Below, piece by piece: positions 38,892 through 52,526 of a DNA stretch of 64,000 bases (its first letter is position 1; each line of letters starts with the position of its first letter). This stretch comes from Echinococcus granulosus (lineage: Eukaryota > Platyhelminthes > Cestoda > Cyclophyllidea > Taeniidae), in the NCBI RefSeq assembly GCF_000524195.1, contig NW_020170381.1, forward strand, positions 3,417,930 to 3,481,929, read 5' to 3'. The position numbers and the translations under genes were made by a program. The notes under the pieces were generated by a model. That model searched no databases and was not told the origin of the DNA. It was given only the letters and a program-made list of their open reading frames with translations.

Positions 38892-40220
38892 GCCCTCACA
38901 TCCTTCCCTTTTCCCTCCGTTTTCCATTTTTTATTTCTCTATCCTCCTTCCCAACGCCCTATTCAGCTGTTGAAGCTTCAGATCCCTTTTTCCACTTTGA
39001 TTACCTGCACAGTGCGTAGTCTTGTGCAAACGATTGCATTAAAAATATCTGAATTTATCTTCTCAGTCCCATGCTTTTTATTCACTTTTTATATGGATTG
39101 TCACGTGGAATATTTATTAGATGGGTATTGGAGAAGAATAGTGTAAACTTCTCTTAACCACTGTCCAAAATGTTGTTTTATGAGATGCATCAACCATTTC
39201 TTTCCCCATAGCCGTTTATTTGACGAATCTGCTGAACGATCTGCATAGTCGTCTTTAAGGTTTGCATGGTCTACTGTAGGCTAAAAGGTAGAATTTAATA
39301 GTAATTTGTGATGACTGCCCTGCGAACAGAATTGGTATTTCTCAAAGGAAAGAGCAATTCCTTTGGCAGTAGGAAGTCAATGTCCAAAACTTAATCGCCA
39401 TTATTTGCAAGCGTGGGATTCTCCCACTGGCTTATGCGAAGAATATCTTTTTATCTGAATGTGCTCTGAGAGCGTTTATTGCTAGCAATCATGTCCACAT
39501 AAATGCCTCCTGTTGCACAAACCCTTGAGGGTTCTGAGTGGTCACGGCATTCCCATACGAATGGTTATTTTATCGATATAAGGTGTTTATTCCTTGTCCA
39601 CAACTGCAACTGAAGGGAATCCACATTCGGAGATCTGAAGCTGCGGCAAAAAGGCGGTAAGTGGAAGTGTGCTCCCTGGTGCCACTTTATTCATCATCCA
39701 TAAGCTAAATTAGTAGATTTTAGACGCAAACTCTATTTGTTTAACCTCATTCAATAGCATTAATGCATATAGAATGCCTGTGATTATTCGAAAACTAAGG
39801 CGACCTGATTACTTCGCTCTTTCCGTTTCGAATTAATCATCCAGAGCGCAAAGTTTTTCGCAAATTTAGTTAAATCACTTTTAAATCGACATTTTGCTAC
39901 CGATATATGTAAACCACCAAGCAAAATTATCAAAGTAATGCACAAAAAGAGGGAATGCAGCTTTGCCCCAGTAACTGCCCCATTGCTGGCGCTATAGGTC
40001 TTACTTACTAAGGTCATTCCTCACAATTCCACTAATTTTAATATTAAAAACGAGGTGGGGTATCCAGATCATCGCCATGGTCGCCAAGACAGTCACGCGC
40101 GTCCCTTGACCGTCCAATAAGGAGGTCTGGTGCATGCCCGCCTTTTAGCCAATAAAAGCCCACTTCTGGGAATAGATCCTGCCTTGCCAGAACACAGCTT
40201 TCAGTGGGGCCTGCATACCC
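38892..40220. other. CEP63 3' UTR and spacer before the PDZ gene
   Basis: ATTAAA at 39038-39043, about 150 bases after the CEP63 stop, is a possible polyadenylation signal. Just before the PDZ gene start, the sequence cagctttcag at about 40195-40204 ends in AG after a pyrimidine-rich run, 16 bases upstream of the ATG. It could be an acceptor for a 5' untranslated exon or for spliced-leader trans-splicing. No other gene is visible. Confidence 0.45.
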
Positions 40221-43200
40221 ATGTCTTCCTTAGCGTCATCGTCTTCTGCCATCTCTAGCTCTGAAGAAGATGTGAGAGAGAGGCCTCAGGACGATTCGAA
40301 GGATAAGAATGATCACCAGGAGGCCGTTGAGTCATCTGACGGCGCTGATGAAAAAGCCGACACGGCTGGTAGTGATGTGGAGGAGGAAAATGTGGATGAA
40401 AAGGAAGACGAGAATGATGACAAGGAGCTGGTTATTGAATATACTGTTGAGTTAGATCAGGTTGAGGAGAAGCCCAATGAAAAGACAGATGGTTCCATAT
40501 CTTCTGAGTTGAAAGCCAGTGAAAATAGAGAAGCGACGCCCACTCCAGAGTCCGTCAAGATGGAGGATCATCCATCTGAGTCCAAGGAATCCCCAATAGA
40601 GGCGCCAAAGACTCCCGTCTTGATAGCAATTAAAGCACCGCCATCACCACAGGTCCCTTCAAACAGCGAAGTAGTTGAAGAGGTTCCACGTTCCGTGAAG
40701 GAGCAGATTGCTATATTCTCAAACCTCAATCTACAGAAAGCTCATGATACGCCAAAGCTCGGCGCATCAAGTGCTTTTGCAATAGATCACAGCAATCAAA
40801 ACAACGTCCTGAGTAAGTCTACACTTCCCGCCTCATTCACACAAGCTCCAAGAGTCGCGACAGCTTACAAAAACGTCTCGCCACAACCATTTGGAACAGC
40901 TGAGACCGATTTAATAAAGCAGGCTGATCGGCAACCCACAGAGCACCCACCGAACCAACCCGATAGCACAAAGTTTGATCGACCCCAGCCGCTGGATCGG
41001 CCGAGCGAGCCTCCTCCACAACCTAAGAAATTTGTCGTCAAGGCTACCACTTCGACACCTCCCATGACTTTCTGTGTCCCCTTCGGCAATGGTAGTCAGT
41101 CTGTTAAGTCTACCGAGTCGCCAGTGAAGGAGGTTTCGCCGTCACAGTACCTGGGACCTGGAGTGATTGCCCAGACCTCACGACCCCCCATGATGATCCG
41201 CCTGCGTCGTCCTGGGCCCGAGGCGCCTTGGGGCTTCGCGGTATTTGGTGGCGCCGACTACGGCTGTCCACCGTTCATAAGTAGGGTGAGTTAGCGTCTT
41301 TTTTCTCAGCGAGACCCAAATCGAGCGGCACATTTTGTATGCTGGTGCTGAAATTTTACATACAATCAAGGGCGATCTTCATGTCTCGATCAAGATGATT
41401 GATTGAGCGCAGTTTAAATAATTAGGGCTAGAATACATCGACACGCCTTTACACGGTATATTTGAATATGGGCAAATAAAGATTCAGCAGTATTAATAGA
41501 AGAAACCGTCTGTAAATTAATTTCATTCGGAAAAAATTGTTTTACTTAAAAGTAACTTTATATGCACATACCTGACCATTATTGGGGTAGTTAGTTATCA
41601 TTAGCACAATGTCTCATTTAGCTCTATCCTCCAACACTCCTGATATTATTTCTTGCAGCTCATTTATAACAAATTAAGTTGTAATAATCTAAATGCTAGG
41701 TTTATCCGTAGCGAAAAACACTCCAAATATTTTGGACAAATCTATTTTGTTTACTACGATACCATCATTTTGGCAAGAGATAAGTTGATGAAATCATTAA
41801 GTGCAACGTTATTTTACTTTGCACGGGCCACTGAAATCGGTAGGCTATATCCGTAGTGCTCGAGACTTCACCAAGGACGAAGAAAGCCATTGTACTCGGG
41901 CTTGAGGCTAATGGCATGGCCCAGAGGCCAGTTCGCTCGACTACGGTACAATGGCGGAGCACCTCAGTGGCCTTTTTACCACAACCGAGAGTTAAACAAA
42001 CCGTAAACGTATTACATAGTCCCTACTCCCTTAAGGTGTCGTCCTCGGCGCTTCCCTTGGTCAGCCAGCACATCGTAATCGGTGCTGTAAGGAAAACACG
42101 CACAAACCAACCCTGCCAGTCATCAAATTTTCGTGCAACTGAAAAGACATTTGAGCGCATCGTCGCTGATCCCTCGTGACAACTCTACTAGATATGTGGT
42201 TTTTTTGCATGGGAACAGTAGAGACGTAAAGGAGGCATCGCAAGTTTACATAATTGACAGGTACGAACGGGTACAACAGACCGTACTACTGTAACGAATT
42301 TTCTCCTGATGATCCACGGCTAGTGTCACTTCTGTTGTTAATAGCTTTTGCAGAACAGAGAACTGGGACAGTTGCCGAAGGCAGAAGTCATTTTCAGCCA
42401 TTCTCTTTGGGGTCGTTACAGATTCTCCCATCCGTAGCATATACACTTCTTGCACTCTGCTAAGGTTTATCACCTAGCCTTAGAAATTAGGACAGATGTC
42501 CTCTAAGATAGTGTTTGCTTTCTGCCACCACCAATGTAGCACTTTAGACTTCCTTGAAGACGGAAAAAGACATAATATTAGGGCAGAATATGTGTTGTCG
42601 ACGTAGAGAGGGCCTGGGGTTACTGGCATGGCTTGGAGGCCAGCCAACCCGGGGAAGCTACGATGGCGGAGCACCTGAGTTAAACAATTAGCATCTTGCA
42701 GTACCAGCCTGCTTTATAATGACATCTTTCTTCTAACCACTAGTTTTTCGAAAGAGTTTCTGGAACCCATGTCACCTAATGCCAGTGTTTGATTCTCATG
42801 TGTTAAAGGCCATCCAACATTGTTTTGGATATTGTTTTGACTGTATATGGATTATACCTATATCCAAGAGAATGGATGATGGTGTTGATGATTAATCACA
42901 TCGGCTTGTAAACACAAATGGGAAAAGGTCTTTTGGCACCAGCCTAATAAGACGGTATAACATGATAATATTGGCTTCATTTCTTTCAAGCTCACTCTAT
43001 TCAACGTATGCGAGGATTTCATAGCATTTTGTGTTATAGCCATTGCATACTTTCAACAAAATCAGGAACAGAATCTGCTTGTATCGAGCGGGAATTGACA
43101 ACGTGGACGGTACAGCAGCACCTTTTTTACACCAGCAATCGTTTCAAGGTAGTATTGCCCGGATTGACTCAAATGAAGTTTGCATTTTCTAGCCCCACAG

Positions 43201-46200
43201 ATAAAGATTCAGCCCATGTCGTCACCATTCGCATGGATTCCTCTCAACAAATTCCGTAAAAATAAGATGTTAGAATGAAGCTATTTAATCGTGATAAACG
43301 CCAACAGCTGTGTTGTGTCTAACGCTACTGTCAAAAAAAGTGTAGATCATTTTCATGTTTTCTCATCTCTCCTCTCCTTCTGTGCAAATTTAATATTTTG
43401 GTAGATTTATTATTGTAAGATTTTTTTACGCTTGAGTTGATGAAGATGCATTGTAGAAGCGGTGAAGCTCGGAATCCTGACTTCAACAAGGTGGGAATAA
43501 GCCGACGAAACCATAAGTGATCCGCCTGACGCGAGACGGCCAGGTTAATGACATCTGACTTTTCTATTTGGCCGAATGCTAAATAGCCCTTGCAGCAAGA
43601 TTCAGCAAAGCGCATCACATTTGACTGGTTTACTTCCTTTCTCTTGACACCCTGTTTGCCACTACCAATTAAATCACATGAATTGCGAGCCCACTTGTCG
43701 CCAGAATCTTGTTTGTTTCCGCAAACACTAGTAAATGATCACTGCCAAGTATTTTTGACCAGGCGTTCATTTTCTTCCCACCCTATTTTCCGATAAAAAT
43801 CTCTCGTGCTTTTATTCCTCCAAAATTCGCTCTGCCCTTGGCAAGTGTCTAAGTGTTTTACAACTGGGTGTTAACTACTCTGGGTGATAAGCCTTGTCCC
43901 ATTTAAATGATGGACTGCTCGGCTTTTGGGGCTTGTGAGACCAATCAAACGGTCACTAAGGTCACACATCCTTTGCAGTCTTGCACTTTTGGAAAAGCAC
44001 CTTGACCTTGATACCACAAATAGTGGGATAAATATAGAAAACTCAGAACTTAAAAGTAATAAAAATCAAGGTTGCAGTTCCATTAACCTGTCCTCTTAGG
44101 TGCTGGAGTTTTAAGTTTGGAAGATAGATCATGTTGTCACCTTTAGGCGGTTAAAGATTATTTAATCGTATCATTTTCAGCGAAACCGGCTGTGCAAAGG
44201 ACAATGGCAGCTAAGATACTGTAAGCGACTCTTTGTTAGTGTTGAGGTGTAGTATATACCTCATTATTTTCAGTAAAAAGCCTTTTAGGTTTCATTTTGC
44301 TTGATAGTTACTGCGTTTGTTCGACCGATGTTTTACGGGTTCGTTGCCTGTTTTCTTGACCACCTTGCCCTATTACAGGCACAGCTCTTTGCGGTTTTTT
44401 TCAAATGACCTCGGCTGATTAGAGCCTCGTGAAAAAGCGAATGTTTTGGAATTGGAAGAATTTTAATCAACAAATACACTTGCGATTTAGTAACATTTGG
44501 TACATTCGTATCGTTGAGATCCATTTAGCCCCATTTTACCATGCAGTTTCTGCCTATAACATTTCATACTTGCATTGCAACTTCGGAGGCTTCATCATTT
44601 CAATGGGAACGAAACAGAATACTTACAACTACCTTAAACCGTCTGCTGACTTTTGTAGTGAGCATGGCGCACAACGTGCCACTAAACACCGACCTTGGAA
44701 TAGTAGTAATTCAGTGCTTTCGAAAACAGCACAAAAATACTGAGTTGCACAAAAAATAAGGACAATGTCGGAGGGCTTTCCAGTCACCTAAATACGATGA
44801 GAGTCTACAAATGCAAAAAGTGCGCATCTTCGCCCTTTCCATCAACGATCGTCGGTGTACACAGTGACTCAACTGCGCAATTTCCCTTCAATTGTGGGCC
44901 TCGAAACCAAAGCACCGTGCTCGATTTGCGTCGTAAAGCAGTGTCTCCGTTGAACTTAAATCAAATGGAATTCTTCTGCCCTTCAGCATTAATCTAGGAT
45001 TTCAGTGGTGAAAATGAGCCAGGCTTGCAGTGATTTGCGGATAGGAATTGGTATTGGTTCTACCATTGCCAATATTTCACCGTGTTTTCCAATGTTAAAA
45101 TAGAGAATTATAATAAGTACTGCAAATAAAATACGATATTTTAAACCATCTTGTACAATCTCGTTGGATTCAGCCACAAACATTTGTCTTTGAAGGACTG
45201 AGCGCTGGAAGGACTGCTCCCGCGTACTGACTACCGTTGGTTACAACCGATCTTGATTTGACATTTCAACACTATTTTTAAAGTGTGCATTCTTAACGTA
45301 TGGACGCCAATTTTTCCTAAGATCTATGTCATATTTATGAGCAAAAGGTGGATCAAGAGTGTTATTATGAGATTTATCTGGCCTCTCTGACATTCCTTTA
45401 TTTATCCTTTTGAGGAGACTCTGCATTTTGGCTTTAAAATTGTGTCTGGCACTTAGCTGCTTTGTGGAATTGGTTAGTGGAGCAAAAACTACGTCTTGTG
45501 CAGACGTTTTTGCTTTAAGTCGCACAAAATACGCTCTATGTTATGTAGGAAAACGGTACAGCATATGGGTATGATTTCTTACCCGTCTTTTCTAGGGTTA
45601 AGGTTCTTAGCAAGTTGCAATCAGCCTTTTAGCTTAAATGATTAAAATTTTCACATTATCGGCCTGATTAAATATTTTTATATCACATTAGTTTTAAATC
45701 CATACATCACTACTTACTTAGATATTATTAGCAATACCAAATGTATAAATGTTGACCTCGTAGGTCACACTACATAGCATTGCTGCAAGAGCTGGTCTAG
45801 AAGTTGGCGACATTGTTGTCAGCGTCTGTGACTCACCGGTTCAGGAGAAAGAGCACTCTCGAATCAAGGCAGAAATTCTACGTGCTGGAAACGAACTGGA
45901 TTTTACTGTCATCAAGTATGCATATTCACTCATTCATTACAATTTGCTTTGCGATTTGTCAGTTATATTTATATCCTGCTTTTTTTCAGTACCTCCTCCC
46001 TACTTGCGTTTGCAGTTAAAAGGGTTAGAATGCTAATTTTGTTTCATATGAGTTAAATTTATACCATAAAATTTGCTAAGTTTATTCACCTGTTTTCCTT
46101 CATGTTATTCCACAGTCACCATTCATACCCTTATAAGCATATGCTCGTGGAAGTTCTACAAGATTGCGCGCTACAACAGCCGTAAGTGTTACTCCAAATA

Positions 46201-49200
46201 CAGACATGAAGTTAGGCTTTCTACTGTGAGCTTTCTGTTTTGCCTCCAAATGGTTATTAAAAAAACCTTCAAAACTTCATGTTTGTCACCTGCTTTTATT
46301 CCATCCCAGCAAGGTACTATGGACCAAGTGTGGGATCCTGGAGATACCTGCTGGCTCAGCATTAGGAGGGGTAACAAGATTCGAAGCTACCCTAGCTTTT
46401 CTAGATATGGCACAAAAATGGTTGCTTTGATTTTGGGTTACTTTAGAATTGTATGTCAGTTTCAGAGTTGGTAGAGCAGCAGCGAGACAAACATTCAGAG
46501 AGCCTCACGTACCGCGGACTATCCCTTTTTTAATAGGGTCAGGACCACTCAAATCCGGCCAAAGCGCTTGGGGCCCTGGGACATATACACGAAGACGGCC
46601 AATAATTTAGGAAGTTCATATTGCCCAAATTTTGTTCAATGATCAAGAAGAGTTTAAAGAATGAATAAGAGAGCCCTATGCCACATTCGTCACGAACTAA
46701 AATTTGAATCCGTGGCTTTGGTTACACCACCTAATGCTGGAGAGCCCCCGTCGTGGGATAGCATACTTAACCTGGTAAAAGTGCTAACTGTGAGATTTAA
46801 GAGTTCTCTGTCTATAATAGCAGATTTAATTCCTACTTTTGCTGTTCATACGCCTTCAATAGTTAATGTGGCATTCCCACAAGCTTTCACAGGCAAGTTA
46901 TAGCATTGGGGATACTATCAGCTCGAACCTGCAGGACTCGATGGGGTCGTATATCCCTAAAAAATTAATTAAATACCGAATAATGGGTAATTTTTCTTAA
47001 GTAGTGTGTAGCGCTCTACTCATCCCTGAAAATACTCAAACATAAGCGTACATGAGGAGACCGGGACAATTTACGGGAGGCTGAAAATGTCCGTAATTTC
47101 AAACACACGATTTGAATAAAAATTTCCTTGTTGCAATAGCAAGGTTGTATTATGTCCTATGTGACCCAGACAGGGTATTGACAAGGAAATACTGGCCCAG
47201 CGAGCACCCCACCTCTTGCGCACGCCAGCACCACCACCAGCGCCGGGGGCGGCCCACACCAGGCAATCCATCTGGGCAACAGGCACGTGGACGAGCCCTA
47301 CCAGCCCCAACTACGCCGATAAGGCTACACGCACACGCTCCTTCCGGCTGCTTGATGAGCATCTCAATGCCATGAGCGCGCAGCCACCATCACCACTGAA
47401 AGTGACAACATCACAACCCGCCAGGGTCTTTTCGCCTGTGAGTCACCAATCTTTAAAATGCAATTTGAGGCGAGGCGGAGTTAACTGGCCAAGCTAGGCA
47501 GTCGTAAAACATTGATAGTGAATTCTTTTTTCTCCTGGATTGTTTTATCCAAGCTTCAAAGGCCATTTTAGGGCGGTAAAAGTCTTCTGGTAACGTTGCT
47601 TTTTATTTTACCAACTGCCTCAAATGTTTAATCTCGAAAGAGGACTTATAATAAATCCCCGTAGTGTCGCATCAGGTGAATACACTACTGGTGACACAGC
47701 ATTCAGTCAAGAATTATGGACCACCGGGAATCTTGTGAATAGGTATTTTACTACACTACAAGCCCGTAGGACATGATCCTGTCTTCAATTGTGCAATTAG
47801 TCTAAAACTCGATGTTTGTGGAGCAAACTACTCAGATAGTATTATTTGTAAATATTCTAGTCAGTCAAGTTGCTTATAAGGCAAATTAACGGTGTCATTA
47901 CCCATTAATTCATGCCTCGATGTTGTTTGGTGAATCGCCGACTTCTGCTGGCTGTTAAAGCGCAGACCCTGTTGTACTGCTTCGTTGCATGTACAAGTTC
48001 ATTGAGTAAAAAGTTGCAACCGTCTGGAGAAGCCCAGATACTTCTTGAGAATTTGTTAAACTGCTAAACCATCACTAATAAGCTCTAAAATTCTGAAATG
48101 AGTTTTCTAAATTCGAATCATGTGATGCTCATGTATATGTATATACGGTCGATGAGTGCTTTTTTTATTTTACACCCACAGCGAATTATTCGAATATGCT
48201 AAATGACTGAAGCGCTCGGTGGATGAGGGAGGGCGGAAGGAGGGTTAATTGATAGATGGGTGCATGGGTAGATACCACCATTAAATTCGAATTTTTTGTC
48301 TATGTGCCCTCACCTGGGAGATCCGTAAACAGATGTTGCACAAACATAGACACACACATTCATGACCTTTAAGTGTAGATTTGGTCCCCTTAGTCTTCCA
48401 TAATCCTTCTGCAAGTATGTGCTTGTCGCAGGCAGGTGAATCATTGGAGGCAATAAGTCTGCATGAAACTCGGGATTTTTTTTCCCCATTAATATTCACT
48501 CTAGTGGTGGTTAAGGTGTTTTGCCTCTAATATGTGCCTACCATTGTGCAGTCGAATGGGTCATCAAGAAGACTTTCCCTTGGGAAAATTTTATCAATAT
48601 GTGGGTTTTCAGTGCTTTCAACGGATCTTGAGAAATTAGTAACACCTTAAAGTGAATATGCTTTTTGATAAAACGCTAATTTGGTTCTAAACCAAGTGAA
48701 ATTTTGCATTTATATCAGTCAGTCGAAATTGATACTATAAATTGTGTGTGAAAGTTGTGTGCATGAAACAAAAACAAACATTGACTGGTGATAATTTTAG
48801 CCTTATAACTAAATGATTGTTATTTGAAGAGCAGCACAATAAGAGAGCAACCAACTTTCTTACTTATCAGACACAAAGCTATCATTTTGAAAGCGCATCG
48901 AGGTCCAGTTATGCAATGGGTCAAAACCATCACACCACCGGGATGTCTAACTACGGGCGCACGAACCGGACCATCTACCCATCGACCCATTCACCCAACA
49001 CGAGTCACGGATTCTACGCCCAGTCTCAGCCAGTAAGCACAAGCCGCACCGCCTTCACCGCCCCCACTGGCTTTTCACAGGGATCTGGGGCGTGGCGTAA
49101 CACAAGCCCTACTCGAGTTGGCTACGATTCCTTTGCCTCGCCATCCCGACCGGGCACGTGGTCTTCCTCAACCAATCAGCAGATGGACTACTACGAGAGC

Positions 49201-49506
49201 AGAAACACCGTAGAGCGCTCTAGCACCGATGATCCTGGCCTCATGACTCAGTACTACGGCACCCAGCAGACCTGCTATGCCAAATATCACCCGCAGTCGC
49301 AGCAGCACCAGCAGCGAATGCTGCATCAGGGGAGCAGCTACCAGAGCAGCAGTGAGTGGAGTAGAGTCTCGCCACAGCAGTCACTACCCACCTCCCGTCT
49401 TGTCTATCGGCCTCAAGGAACCAATTTTACCACTGCGCAGGGGGCTAAAGAGCAGTTTCGCCACCACCAGTTCCAACAGCAACAGCAAAACTTTGTTTCA
49501 GGCTAG
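40221..49506 (+). CDS. Enigma/ZASP-type PDZ-domain protein
   Basis: Five exons: 40221-41285, 45764-45915, 46116-46181, 47170-47437 and 48871-49506; 728 residues, all phases close. Residues 1-320 are acidic and Ser/Pro-rich (long Glu/Asp runs near 30-75) and look disordered. A single PDZ domain (about 324-405) spans exons 1-2: MIRLRRPGPEAPWGFAVFGG, DYGCPPFISRV, SIAARAGLEVGDIVVSV, HSRIKAEILRAGNELDFTVI. The PWGF loop plus GGxDY are typical of the ALP/Enigma/ZASP class, which sits at actin and alpha-actinin sites such as Z-discs and dense bodies. The tail is Pro-rich (RTPAPPPAPGAA), contains NYADKATRTRSFRLLDEHL, and ends in a Gln/Ser/Tyr-rich stretch. No LIM domain is visible. In exon 5 I chose the acceptor after cttacttatcag; an alternative 12-13 codons upstream keeps the same frame. 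The role as an actin-linked scaffold is inference from the PDZ class. Confidence 0.8.
41850..42020 (-). repeat. Solo LTR-like repeat, family A, in PDZ-gene intron 1
   Basis: Starts 'gtagtgctcgagacttcacc', continues 'ggcttgaggctaatggcatg', 'gcccagaggccagttcgctc', 'tacggtacaatggcggagca', 'cctcagtggcc', and ends 'aaccgagagttaaacaaacc' then 'gtattacat'. It gives some of the clearest consensus of the family. Confidence 0.65.
42525..42705 (-). repeat. Solo LTR-like repeat, family A, in PDZ-gene intron 1
   Basis: Starts after 'ccaccaccaatgtagcac' (reverse complement gtgctaca-t-tggtggtgg), then 'gacttccttgaagacggaaa', 'tgtgttgtcgacgtagagag', 'ggggttactggcatggcttg', 'gaggccagccaacccgggga' and 'ggcggagcacctgagttaaa'. 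The TGG one base beyond the repeat end resembles a primer-binding site, so this may be a 5'-terminal fragment rather than a recombined solo repeat. Confidence 0.65.
44989..45525 (-). other. Possible nested small gene in PDZ-gene intron
   Basis: Two open frames lie on the strand opposite the host gene. The upstream one (45525-45241, 94 codons) is basic and contains LSARHNFKAKMQSLLKRINK and KYDIDLRKNWRPYVKNAHF. The downstream one (about 45222-44989) has a single membrane-span-like stretch, RILFAVLIIILYFNI, preceded by QRQMFVAESNEIVQDGL. Composition is protein-like, and a pyrimidine-rich AG (ctccttccag) lies just before the second. I could not find one donor-acceptor pair with matching phase that I trust, and I do not recognise the family. 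It may be two chance frames. Confidence 0.22.
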
Positions 49507-49589
49507 TTGTGTTCTAATGTGCTGCATGTGCCGTTTTGGGCTCATTCCTTCCTAATTTGTTGTTTTAAATATCATGTGCTAGAGATTGT

Positions 49590-49595
49590 AATAAA
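49590..49595 (+). terminator. Polyadenylation signal AATAAA of the PDZ gene
   Basis: A canonical AATAAA lies 84 bases after the TAG stop of the PDZ gene, followed by G/T-bearing sequence. Position and motif fit a normal animal 3' end. Confidence 0.65.
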
Positions 49596-51079
49596 GTAGA
49601 TCACTTCCCCGATGCAACTTACATCCATCATTCAGGATTCTGGCAATGATATGATTAATCAAGAAGAGTCTCCAAAATGAATCACTAAATACAGAAAATC
49701 TGTGGCCATGACAATCGTGATAGTTTACAGATGAATGGTAACTGAAACCATACTCCTAGGTAGAAATCCTAAAATTTTCTAAGTTGAAGAAGAAATACAG
49801 AGGTGTTGTGCGTCTTACAGTCCTATGCTCGTTTATAACTCACTGGAGAACTATGACCTAAGCACGGGCTGTTGCTAATATAACCACAGATACCGACTAA
49901 ATTTAGTGGGTAAAATACTAATTGCACCCATTTTATTAGGCTCCATAAATATTTTACATTAATTCTCAGCTTACTTTATAACCGCCACAAAATAGGCTAA
50001 TGAAAGGCATTCTTATCCCATGACACAAATAATGGGTGCAAACGAACACGTCAAAAGTAAATAAATTTGCGAAATTTAGATGTTTAGCTCAGCATATGTT
50101 AAATATGCTGGAAGTTCTCCGCATTAATATCCAATTTCTTTGCAATAAAAGGTTAGTAAGAGGAAACAACAGTGCCCTCCAACACGTTGGTAGAATTTTG
50201 AGCAGGGTATTAGGCTCATTTTTTTGTATTCACTTATTCTCCTTTAATGAGACTGTGAATTTTCTTACTTTGCAGCATCGAATTACCAGGATCAGGAGAG
50301 ATGGACAACAGCAGGATGGATGTGAAACAGAACTGTGCATTGCTTGAACACTTTCGACCCTATGAGCTCAATTTCATTTGCGCAGACACTTTCCCACTAG
50401 TGCACCACTACTCTAAGAGCTTATCCTAAAGCTACTTTGATGCTTGAGCTGCAAAGTCATTATGACGAGTGCGCCGCCTTTCTTCATTTTAAGCGTCAAG
50501 CTTAGTACTCATGCTTCCTCGTATCAGCAGCTGAGCGGCTATGAATGTGCCTATTTTCAGATAGTAAAAAGTGGCTTTCGTTATAATTTAATATGCATCT
50601 ATTATCTCTGAATACCATGACTTTTTATTGCTGACCGTACTATCGCCAATTTGAAATTCATTTGCAATCTAAATATGAAAACAAGTGCTTTTAAAAAAGA
50701 TAAAGTAAAGTGTTCCCCACTTCGAGGGAATATGTCCCAATAACAATGTTGGGCATATGCAGATCAAAGTAAATCTAGGTAACTTACAAAGCATATGGAG
50801 TGTATTTGGAAGATAATCAAGTTGTTACAAAAATTCTAGTAGAAGGTGAGGAAAACGGCAATCTTATTTTACGACATGAATGTCACGCAACGTTGGAGTT
50901 TGAAGTCATAAGGTGCGAAAGAAGATAATCATAATGATTTGTAACTTTTCAAAAACCCAGTAAATTATTTCTATGTTCAAAACATATCTTAAGTTGATTT
51001 TCAAGATGACTTGGAGTTTTGGCCTTCGCACCCATGGGACATGTCAGTAGCCCCCATCGCTCCTGTATATCAGCAGCGC

Positions 51080-51900
51080 TTTTTCTGTTCTAGTATTTTG
51101 ACCTTTTTTCTTCGTTAGAGAATCAGGGCACTACATTCGTGGTAGCCGCAGGCGAACTCTATCCAAAAGATCATCTTCCATGATTTCGACTCCTAAATGT
51201 TAAACATTAACGTGACGGAAGAAGAGCATATGCTGCAGATGGGCGAAACTGTGACTACTCCAAACAGAAGAGTTGAAAATGCCGTCTAGCTTTGGCAACT
51301 ACCTTAGGTCCATGCCCTGCAGGAACGCTAATAACAACTAAAGCAGCACTAACCTTGGTCGTGAACTATTCGGAAAAGTTAATTACAGACCTGCATGATG
51401 ATGTCAACTAAGTCAATGCGCGAGATCTCATACTTATAATACTATTTGAATCTCCATCCTTTATTAACTGACCATGCTTTTAGGTTAGTGTTCTTATCCT
51501 TAACGATGCGTGCATGAGATGATTAGCACAGCTGCTTTCCCTTAATGCAGTTCCCACTCTGGACGAAACTGTAGATCTAGTAGGACTGTTAAGAGGAATC
51601 AGTGATGCCGCAGTCAGGTATTGTCTTTGGTGAAAGCAAATTCGGTGGCAGACGCAGTTAACTCGTGGGTGTATTCTTTTACAGCACCGATTATGTGGTG
51701 CCTGCCGACACGGTAGTTTGATTAAGGTCACCGACAACGATGATCAGAAGCGGCAAGGGGCTAAATAATGCTCCGACTATGTTCAACTTTGCGTTATGGT
51801 TAAACGGTTGCCTTGGCCTTAACTATTGAGCTTCCGCTGAGTGGCATGGCCTCCGAGCCATGCCGGTGGTTCCTCGGCTCTCCCACACGTCAGCGACAAT
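51080..51900 (+). mobile_element. Degraded TRIM-like element
   Basis: The interior at about 51210-51790 aligns by eye to the interior of the complete element at 4692-5766: 'gaagaagagcatatgctgca' versus 'gaagaagtgcatatgctgtg', 'aatgcagttcccactctgga' versus 'aatgcagttcccaaacagga', 'agttaactcgtgggtgt' versus 'ggttaactcgtgggtgt'. A partial left repeat ends near 51137 (aatcagggcactaca). A partial right repeat spans about 51800-51900 (gagtggcatggcctccgagc, catgccggtggttcctcggc). Order and orientation are the same as in the complete element. No coding capacity is seen. Confidence 0.55.
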
Positions 51901-52526
51901 TTTTTTCCTCAGTAATATGAATTTTTGACTTCAAGAAGGCATCAAAAAAAGCTCCACTTTTGTCCACGTTCTTATGAGCCAAAACGGCCATCGTAAAAGG
52001 CCCAAATATCATATATCACTCTGATGTTATTTAAACTATAAACTGCAAAGTAGTGATGTGCTGAGTCACATTGATCTGCCATCCGGCGTGGCTGTACTTA
52101 GATAGGTGGAATTTTGGAGACCCGTGGATTGTAATTCCACTCAAAAGCGTGGTTTCTTCAGTCGAGTTACTAAAGTTTTAGTCATTTTTACTTGCTTAAT
52201 CATCCTCCCTCCATACTTATGCTACCAATTGCTATATAAGGTAGAGTTTGGGCCATGAAGCACAAAATCGGCATTTAGCAGTACTTTTTTAAGTGTACAT
52301 GATGTTGCAACATTAAAGTAATTGGCAAATGTATATAATTATTGGCAGAAGCATGCAGTGTGTGAAATGTCGAGTACATTTGTATTATTAACTTGTCAAA
52401 ATAAGACGAGCAGTGTCGATGAAGAAAATTTCAAATATTGGAACATGGGTTAATTTTAAAAGTTTTAACTAAATTAAACATGTCAGGACTTAATATACAG
52501 CTAGAATAAAGCTCAAAGCTACTGCT

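Noticed and set aside
46661..46903. 80-codon + strand frame containing NAGEPPSWDSILNLVKVL
   Set aside because: It looks somewhat protein-like, but it cannot be joined in phase to the PDZ gene and the model is complete without it. It may be an old mobile-element scrap, which I could not confirm.
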